Assembly (NCBI GenBank): GCA_946902985.2
Contig: OX336393.1
Location: 49,165,348-49,229,347, forward strand
Length of the DNA stretch: 64,000 nt
Reading direction: 5' to 3'
Source of the DNA: Meconema thalassinum
Lineage: Eukaryota > Arthropoda > Insecta > Orthoptera > Tettigoniidae
Shown piece by piece: positions 55,340-64,000 of the stretch. Positions within the stretch are counted from its first letter, which is position 1. Each line of letters begins with the position of its first letter. The notes under the pieces are model-generated. The model saw only the letters and a list, made by a program, of their open reading frames with translations. It was not told the DNA's origin and did not search any database. A program made the position numbers and the translations under genes.

Positions 55340-58300
55340 TCTTTTACGCGTTCCTAGCGTGACATTTTATTTTAATTGCGCTCTTTTGCGCTATACTTTA
55401 TTTTTAAGCCTAGCGTCATCCAAAGAACTGATAATATCATATTAACAATTGATACACATCTCAATTTTTATATTATTCTTTTCCTTTGACAATAACTTTC
55501 TCTATCTTTAAGAACATGCATTTGAACATCATGTCTATACTTTTTATTAAGGCTCTAACGCTCTTATGTTCACATCAATTAATTTGATCTTTATTTAATA
55601 TTTCCTTACTTGGTTATTATTATTATTATTCATTTCATATCTTCATTCTTTACACAAGCTCAAAAGCTATTTCTTTCATATAACTCAAATTTACTTTTAT
55701 TTAAATATCTTTCATGATAATTATTAATATTTCGCTTGCTCTTATGACATTCGTCAAATACACTGACATTTTATTCATATATTTCCTCTACTGGATTTAT
55801 TCTTTTACATAATTATTTATAGTTTCTCAAATTTCTATTATTGTTCAGACCGCGTTTTTATTTATTCAGTATTTATTTACTTAAACACATCCCTTTTACT
55901 CAAAAACTCCGGTGGATTTGTACACAATCATTTCCTGACACCAAAATATAATGAAATTCATTACTCACATGTTTTTAAGGTCGTCTCATGACCTTTATCC
56001 TTGTGCGGTGTTTCATTTTGGCCCACTTTGAAACTTACTCCATATTGTAGAAATTCATCTCATGTACAAACACTTCTTGACACATATTTAATACACTTAA
56101 CATTGACAACATTTTTAATACACTGGTGTATCCATTTAGAACACACAATAAACACTAAAAAATATTATTTTAACACACAATCTTGATAAATTTACACTTC
56201 ACAACTTTTGATCACTAGGCCGTATTTTCCTAGCCTATCACACGTGACCTCTTAATCTCCCGTTTCCAAGGGTGAAATTTATTCAATGTCGGCTTCCTAT
56301 CCTGCAGAATACGAAAGTCTCGAATCATCTACTTTTCCCTGGAATCCTAATTCTTCGAATCCTATTCTGGATGACCGGCTATTTCTCTAGCTTGAACGGC
56401 TTCTTTTTAGATCTAGTTTATCGATTCTAGTGAAGTCTGTTCGGATCGGGGTCCCCTCGATTACCTATCGATAATCGATGGATTTATTTTATAGCAGCTA
56501 GTACTTCTCGAGTCTAGTGCTTTAGAATAGTTCGTCTGCTTTCTGGAGATAATGTCTATAGTCTCCGTTCTTCTTTGTATCTTCGGTTCTCGCACTCCTA
56601 CTTTTCTGAAATACGTTGCGAACCTTACTCTGTTTTTCCCTATTTGGGTTCTTTAAATTAGATAACTGTTTATCTCTCTATGACGGTACTTCCGTACGTT
56701 ATGATATTTTCGGTCGTTTATTTAAAGACCTATCGCCTTAAGTCCAACGTTCGCAGCCTGCTCTGACTATATTTTACGAACTTTTCACTGTAACTTGTGT
56801 ACTGTCGGACCTAAATCCTGTAACTAGGATTTTCCTAATTTTTCAACACGGCGATACTTTAATATTTCTTCTTTACAACTTCTTATGGAGGCACGCAAGT
56901 TATTAATACTGCGACGCCCGTGGCCATCAGATATTAATTCTGCGGTGTAATACAGCGTTTCTCCCCTCAAGGAGTACTGGTAAACTGTCTTCGGTGTGAA
57001 ACAGAGTCACGCCCCACACGGCTGTCTGAATACTGATGCGTAGCAACGCCCCCTCGGGCTATTTGGAACTGCTTGTACTGATGCGTAGTAACACCCCCTC
57101 ACGGGTTGTCAGAATAACTGCATGGATGTAGCCTTACGCCCCCTCGGGCTGTTCGGAACTGCATGCTTGGCTTGGTGATGCCAGGAGCTTTATACTCTAA
57201 CGCTACAAAAAAATAAGACTCTATCCCTTTCCGTGCCCAACTTTTAAAATAATGGTTGCACCATTATAAAATTTATACCTTCAAAAAGCTCGTCTTCTCA
57301 ATGTTAAATAATCTCATTGCGCATAAGAATCGATCGTGCAATTCGGAGATATTAATTAATTTCTCGTCCTCAACTGTGTGGGTGTTGCTGTTCATTTGCA
57401 TTCTCCCCTCTCCACAGGCCTTGGTAAATCCCCGATGACGTCTACTTGCGTTTGCAGTTTTCTCCTGTGCAATTATTAAAGGGTTTTTCTTTACACAAAA
57501 ATATCTAATTCGAAATGATTCACCGTACTATAATTGTTTACTTATTTTTATACTCGTAAACGGGTTAAATTTAATTATTCCTCTTCTGGCGCATAAGCGG
57601 TGTTGTCGTTTTCAAGCAAGCTCAGCTCAATTTCCGAGTCAGGCTTCCTTGTCTAACAGTCGGAATTTTCCACTCGGTTATTAATACTCATGACCAGCTC
57701 CTTCTGAATGTCAAGAGGGGTGATCTCATCTCTCGAACACCTGGCTCGCGCCGCTTGCACAATGTTAGGCTAGAATCCTGGCTTGATCTTTCTCTATGTT
57801 ACATTAGAAACTGTACGTTTCTTTCATTTCTTCCCCAAGTACATGGATTCGACCTCCTTGGACCCTATGGCACATGGGTTCATCTCTCCCCTCCTTAGGT
57901 AAATAAATTTTCGAAAAATTTTGAGGAAATTTATTTCAATTAATCTTAACTTTCTTTATTCGTCGAAGCCATCATAACGTCCTCCGTATCTTCTGTTGTT
58001 TTTATTTCTTTAAAGTCGTATCCGGTAATTGTGTAGGTCGGGTATGCTCTGTCCCTACCCTTTCTTTTTCCTTTATTTTTCTGGACTATAAGTCTCCAGA
58101 ACCTCATTCTTCTTTACGGGTGTGGTCTATCCCTACCCGTTTCCTTATTTCATCATTCTCCTTCCTTAAATTGAAATTTTCTTCTTCAATAAAATCAATT
58201 ATTTCTTTAATGTTCCCTTCCTCTCTGGTTTATATTTGTATGGGTCTTTCTTAAAGGTCCCATACATTCATTCATTCTCCTAGTGGTCGACTACACTTCA

Positions 58301-58600
58301 GGGTCATAAATTTCTTGTCACGTTCGGGTGTTTACAACTTCTACCCTCGTCTGGTGTGCACTTCTCCAAACTCGAGTCAAACAGTTGGTTTCTTTTCTTC
58401 TTTTATAAGACGGACATCCTGCCGGTCTGTTTCTCTTTCCACCTTACGTATTGTCAACTTAATGACTTTCTGTTAACTCATTACGGGTGCAACTGGCTTT
58501 ACCCGTAACATCATCATTATTATTGTCAGACTCCTCAAGTCTATAAAATTTCATTTAAATTCTTAAGAGCTCGGTCTAACCTCACCTGACTCTTTCTGGT
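55340..58600 (-). other. Probable rest of the long LTR or non-coding interior
   Basis: AT-rich, no protein-coding frame. A degenerate short repeat with GATGCGTAG(C/T)AAC and CCCCTCGGGCT occurs at 57030-57165. On the minus strand a purine run GAGGAAGGGGGAAGAAAA (58617-58600) could be the polypurine tract preceding the 3' LTR; if so the LTR would be about 4.6 kb. The boundary was not confirmed. Confidence 0.4.
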
Positions 58601-58638
58601 TTTCTTCCCCCTTCCTCATCTACTTTTGAGATGGTATT

Positions 58639-59076
58639 TCAGACAAAATTAATTTTATTCCTTTTATTATTTAATGGTTGCATCTGGTTTAACCCGTTGG
58701 TTCCAATGGAATAATTCTTTTCCTTCATCTCGCATCGAGATGGCATTTCGAAAGAGTATTTCTTTTTTCGACTCTTCCAATTCTTTAGATCCTTCAGATC
58801 TCCATTCTGTCTCTTCCTTTTATCACTCCCTTTCTTTTTACGGAGCTTCCAGCTGAAATATGCCTGGGCATCCTCTTCCTCCAAGGCATTGTACATTGTC
58901 TCTCCTCCTTTCCTAGTTTCCATGGGGTATCTGTTTTCCTGTAAACCGACTACCAATTGCGGTCTTCCTCTTTCTTGATTTTCTTCAGAGACGTCTCCTC
59001 TCATTTTTAGCCTACTTTTCACATTTTGCAAAAATGAGGAAAAAGTAGACTTATGAGATCGATCCGGGAAAATGTG

Positions 59077-59112
<36 letters not shown>

Positions 59113-62100
59113 CTTCTGTCTGTCTGTCTGTCTGGCTGTGTGTGTGTGTCCCCCCCCCTATCAACTCCTAAACGGCTGCAGGAATCAAAACCAAATTTAG
59201 TATGAGTAAAGATGTGCACCGGAATATCTCACGTCCATATTTGAAAATGATGTCAGTGCTACCAACTGCTGAAAAAACGCACTAGAAATTTGAGCTCCAT
59301 GTTGGATATCAAGCAAGGTATGCATGGGAGCTATTCCAAAATTGGCACACATGTAGATAAGACTATTTCAGTTTAATTTCCAGGAGGCCAACCATGACCG
59401 TGTTGCCAAACTAATTTTAAGCCTTCTGATAGGTCCAATGTTTAAATGCATATAACTTCTACACTATCAATTGGATTTCAACCAAATTTTGTATGTAATA
59501 TCTGTACATAAACAGATATGACTGAGCATATTCTTAAGGCCACCAGGGCTGCCAACTGTTAATAATTGCTATCTCTATTTTTTTCATCCAAATACCTATA
59601 TATCAGAAAGTATGCAAGCCAACATCTTTAAGCTACGCACACGTATATTCTGACATTTTAGATTAATTTGGAGTAACTTATATACGTCAGTTCTACCAAC
59701 ATGATTAAAAACTGCTGATAGTACCAATTTTTAAATACACACAACTTCTATACTATCAGTTGGATTTCAACCAAATTTCGTATGTGCTATGTGTACCATA
59801 ACAGATATTACTATTAGTATTGTTAAGAGCAGTCAGGGCTGCCAACTGATAATAAATGCTGTCTACATTTTTTTAAACCTAATATCAATATATCAGAAAG
59901 TATGCAAGCCAACAGCTCTATACTTTGCACACGTATAGCACCTGATATTCTAGATTAATTTGGAGTAATTAATACAAGGCAGTGCTGCCAACATGATTCT
60001 ATGCCTGCTGATATGTCCAATTTTAAAATACATGTAACTTCTATACTAACAAATGTATTTCATCCAAAATTGGCACAACAAGATATCATAATATTTCAGA
60101 TTATTTCTGACCAGCACACGCATGACATTGTTGGCAGCATGCTTTTACGCGTGCTGATAGATCCAATGTCTAACTGCATGTAACGTCCATTGGACTTCAA
60201 CCAAATTTTGTATTCTGTACCTTAAGACTAAGAAAATGAATATGGAACTAAGAATATATTCAGTCACCAGGGCTGCCAACTGTAGTGCTCTATTAGGCTA
60301 CATTATACCAGGTATATTTTGAACTAATTAGATATTTCGATATTACCAACTTAATTTCGTAATTATTCTAGATAGGTTCATATTCTGTAGAATAATCATT
60401 GGCATGAAAAGTAGGCTGTATAGTTCTTCACGGAACTTCTTGTTTCATTGTTCCCAACAATCTCATCTTTTCCTTTTAGGTTTTCTTGGCTCTTATTGGC
60501 ATCTGTTTCCCTTTCTCTGTTCTTTTGTTGCCAGTCCTGGTATTTAATCAGTAATTCAAGGATCTGGGCTTTCAATTTTGGTCCTTCTAATGCCGTTTTA
60601 TCTTCTTGATTCTCCTGAATGTCTTCTAGGTTTTCTTTTTCAATTTCGATGAACTCTTGAACCTCAGTTTTTATCGGTGTTATGACGATAGTTTCTATTA
60701 TAGTTTCCTTTACTTTTTCAATTTCTTCAGGAATTATTATTTCCATCTCTTCAACTTTCATCTCTGTTATTATCTCTTGTTCTGAGATTATTTCTTGATC
60801 TTCCTGCTCAACCTTTTCATCAAAATGATTCTCTTCATTTCGCAGCTCGTTTTCATTTTGGCTGTCCTCCTGATCTGGAATTACTATTTTATCTTGAGTT
60901 TCCATATCTTCTTCAGGAAGGATCTCAAGGTTTTCCTCAGTTTCCACTGGGGTCATTACGATTTCTTCTTCTTGTTTTTCTTCTTTAATATCTATCTTGG
61001 GCTCCTCTGGCACCGTGATTTCTTTTTCTTCTTCAATTTCGGCTTGTTTTTCATCTTGGGCAACTATTTCATTTGCCTGACAGTTCTGCTCCAACCTGTA
61101 TTTCTCATATACCTTCTGAGCAGCCTCTAATATTTCTTGATATTCTGGAATTTTGACCTCCCGTACTTCAGCTAACTCCTGAACGCTGATTATTCCAGAT
61201 TCTTTATACATGCTCCTTCTGAAATAACGCATCTTCTCCCATTCTTCTTTCATATAATCCTTTTGTTTCTTCACATATTTCAGCCTTTCGTGCTCTTCAT
61301 AATCGGTCTTCCACCAAATCCTATCCCATTCTCTTTTCATATCCCATACCTGCTCCATTATCTTACTTACTTCATTAATAAACATTTTTAGCTGTTCCCA
61401 CGGAGCTATTTCTATTTTTCCTTCTTTCTCCATGCGTTTCGCAAATTTCTTCTTTGTTTCTCTTAATGACTCTTTAACTTTAGGGATTTCTTTGTTTAGT
61501 TCTTCTAATTCCAGCTTGGGTATCGTATACCAATTTTGCTTGCCCTATCACGAAGTTTATCTATCTTATTTATTTCCTCGGAGATACTTTCTCTCTGTTC
61601 CTCAATGCCTTCCTTCTTTCTTGAATTGTAATCTTTTAATTCCCAAAGTTCATCCCTCATCTTACTATGTTCACTTCGTATTTTATCAATTATAACCAAG
61701 AACTCTTTTACATCCTTCCAGGTCGCCATTTCTACCTTTTCCTGATCCTGAACGCAAGTGCTATCGCTCTTTTCCCTTTCGTTTTCTGAGCCTACTTGAA
61801 CCTGCATTTCTACATGAGACTTTGAGTTATCTTTACTATTATTATCCTCGGTATTAATTTCATTCTCCCTTGGAATCGGTTTACATTTTTCTTTTTCCGT
61901 TTGGAGCTCTAAAGGCTCATTTGTTACCCTGTTTTCTGCAGACATGTTACCTTCTCTTCGTGTAACTATGTCTCCAGGTGCACGCATGCTTTCTACAGAA
62001 ACCTTTACAATTTCCTTATTTGGGTACTCTTTATCACCTGTAATTTTACCTTTATCTGGACTCTCGGCCCTTACATTCTCTGAGAGCCTCCGCCTCTCTT

Positions 62101-62116
62101 CACTTAATGACATCAT
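58639..62116 (-). pseudogene. gag-like gene of a non-autonomous LTR retrotransposon, broken
   Basis: Reads on the minus strand from MMSLSEERRRL (62116), shifts frame by one base near 61515, continues through a 345-codon frame, is split by a HINE-like insertion (59004-60442) and ends at 58639; about 680 codons without the insertion. The protein is highly charged and predicted coiled-coil, with a Glu/Ile-rich middle. Two related modules are visible (KVEMATWKDVKEFL near 61735 and KIEIAPWEQLKMFI near 61420). No zinc knuckle, protease, RT or integrase follows. A gag role is inferred from position after the LTR. Confidence 0.6.
59004..60442 (-). mobile_element. HINE-like element, subfamily B, copy 4, inserted in gag-like frame
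   Basis: Minus strand starts CAAGAAGTTCCGTGAAGAAC after A (60443) and ends GGCTAAAAA before T (59003). The GTCT microsatellite lies at 59070-59148. Joining A60443 to T59003 restores the gag-like frame with no duplicated or lost base. Confidence 0.85.
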
Positions 62117-62570
62117 ATTAGAATATAGTGGGCCACTAATGCCACCACACTAGTACATGCTTGAGAGATGATACTCTGAACCATTGTGTCCCAATTTTTT
62201 TTAAAAAATTTACTTTGGTACGGGTGTTTACTACAACGTACCCTTTTGATACTCTTATTCAAACTCAAAGACCTTTATGGAAGTATTTAAAATTCAAAAT
62301 TTCGAAAAACCATTTTTTTTTTCAAAAAAATGAAAATTTTGATTTTTCGAGAAAACTCGGGTTTTCCCTAGGAAAACTCAGCCCTGCGTACTGGGCGCCA
62401 AAATCGTGGATTTGCTAGGGGGGTTAATGATATAATTCAGGGCTGCTCGGTATGAGTTTCCAGGGACCCATGCGGTCAGTTAATATTTTACGTTGTAGCT
62501 ATTCCTATCATTACTTTACTTTACATGATATGACCGTCTAAAGTGTTCCTCTAGTTATTAATCCAGCACA

Positions 62571-62588
62571 TTACTTCTATGCCCCCCA
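62571..62588 (-). other. Candidate primer-binding site
   Basis: Directly after the LTR end (CACA) the minus strand reads TGGGGGGCATAGAAG. The TGG start is what a tRNA 3' CCA would pair with. The matching tRNA was not identified. Confidence 0.4.
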
Positions 62589-64000
62589 TGTGCCCTTTTA
62601 GCAAGAAATATGTAAATCACAGTATACCAGCGTAGCTCAATTCGGGATTTTCGGGGTAGCGGTAAGTTCACCCACTCTGTGACCCACATATTTTGGATTA
62701 ATTAGAGGATACACTTGCAAAAATAACAACAAAATCAACTCCTATTTTAACACATTTAATTAATAAAAATTATGGCACTACAAACAATTAAACAATTAAA
62801 TTACTGACCCATAATCATCTACTTGTTCCAAATGAACAAGGAATAACATAAGAATAAAACAAATATTGTATTAAAACATATGGTTTCCAATAAACCAACA
62901 ATTCCTAATTATTTTTACTTCCATAAAGCATCAACTGTAAGTTTCATATAACTCCGAGCTTTTTTGGCTCAATGTTTTCTATAATAATGGTGCCATTCTT
63001 TGTACACCTCAAATACTACTTTTTATATTTTCTTAATCATCAAAAAAATGTATAATTACATTTAAAATTACATGTTAATTAGCTAACTCAATATTTGGGC
63101 ATTTCACAGGTTTTCAGCTTTTATCATCTCTCTCTAGTTTTACAAATACATCAAGGTAATCAGGAAATTACTTGTGTACTCCAGAGTATGAAGATACTTG
63201 ACACAGTCAAAAAACTATGGTCACTCCCGGAACCTAGTTGCCTTCAATTAACTCATGGAATCCTACTTCCATACAACATTACAATAGGGATTGTTATTTA
63301 TCTCATATGTCTTATAAGACCATTATCACATAAAAAACTACGATCTGAACAGGCAAGCGGAAATATCAATCTACAAGGACCTCGGTTCAACGCCCGGGTC
63401 ATTAACAACTTTAAACACTCCTGGTGTATTCATTACTCCTTACAAGACGGCCTTCAGACACCCCTCCTGCTCCAAGGGTCTGACCGTGATACTTGAGAGT
63501 TATTTATGACTATGCGGGAACCCTCCCGTCTAGTCTGTAGCTAGAGCTCTCTTTAATGCTTTCACAAACAGCTTTTCGTTCATTCTCAGTTCTTTGGGGA
63601 GACCTGGCATTCTATTCCTCGTTTAAATTCAACAACATTATTGGGCTCATAAACCACATTCGTAATCTTGGCATTGATTAATTATGAAAGGTCCTCATTG
63701 ATTGGGGAAGAGTAATACACATTCTACGACGAATAATAAAGGGGCTTTCACAATAAGAGGATTCTGAGTTCGAATCTCTTCACATGCCTCGGGAACCATT
63801 CCCATATAGAGGACTATACAAAAATGCGATTTAGGGTCAGCCTATAGCTTATAAGACCTACGCTCAATACCATACATTTGCTCCCTTTCAATACAACATA
63901 CACAATGGCCTCGTGATACTACGTCACAAATAGAGGACTTATACCAATTCTCAATTCGCTACAATCAACTACCTCTCATAAGTAATTTACCAAGTACATT
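62589..64000 (-). repeat. LTR (right copy), cut by window end
   Basis: Direct repeat of 53927-55339; in the element's orientation this is the 5' LTR, adjacent to the gag-like frame. The high identity between the LTRs suggests a fairly recent insertion. Confidence 0.8.

Noticed and set aside
60795..61130. Phe-rich plus-strand frame of 111 codons resembling a membrane protein
   Set aside because: Antisense of the Glu/Lys-rich gag-like frame, which yields Phe/Leu runs by codon complementarity.

Overview
This is eukaryotic, almost certainly insect, nuclear DNA: AT-rich, intron-containing, and built mostly of transposable elements (TEs). The evidence is a secreted glycine/histidine-rich and Pro-Val-rich cuticular-type protein gene with insect-style architecture (a five-codon first exon, a very long first intron, a TATA box and an arthropod-type initiator), plus Tc1/mariner, piggyBac-type, RTE, RLE-type LINE, Penelope-like and tRNA-derived SINE sequences. 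The density of nested repeats suggests a large genome, such as an orthopteran or other hemimetabolous insect. The species cannot be named from the sequence.

Layout. 0-9 kb: SINEs, a piggyBac-type MITE fragment, two copies of an abundant family with Helentron/HINE-like structure (called HINE-like here), and LINE 3' fragments. 9.07-14.1 kb: a HINE-like copy split by a 3.9-kb TG...CA element with a GTAT duplication, probably a solo LTR. 14.9-21.7 kb: a head-to-tail chain of 5'-truncated LINEs joined at (TAA)n tracts; the central RTE-type element is split by a 2.05-kb near-perfect palindrome. 22-25.7 kb: HINE-like copy, Penelope-like GIY-YIG remnant, LINE tail, dead Tc1-like transposon. 26.7-44.27 kb: the one convincing host gene, on the minus strand with three exons; its 15.3-kb first intron is packed with TEs. 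45.3-50.6 kb: a second dead Tc1-like copy, a mariner deletion derivative inside a tandem duplication, a hairpin repeat and another Tc1/mariner-like derivative. 51.5-52.1 kb: a 252-bp tandem repeat in which each complete unit contains a nearly complete hammerhead self-cleaving ribozyme fold, i.e. a retrozyme or Penelope pseudo-LTR-like array. 52.5-53.9 kb: more LINE debris. 53.9-64.0 kb: a minus-strand LTR retrotransposon with only a broken gag-like reading frame and very long LTRs; the right LTR is cut by the window end.

The most interesting items are the hammerhead-bearing tandem array, the HINE-like family whose nine visible copies all sit between a 5' A and a 3' T (one split a reading frame without any target duplication), and the palindromic element whose removal exactly restores the RTE frame. 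Apart from the cuticular gene no intact protein-coding gene was found; the transposon reading frames are broken or truncated.
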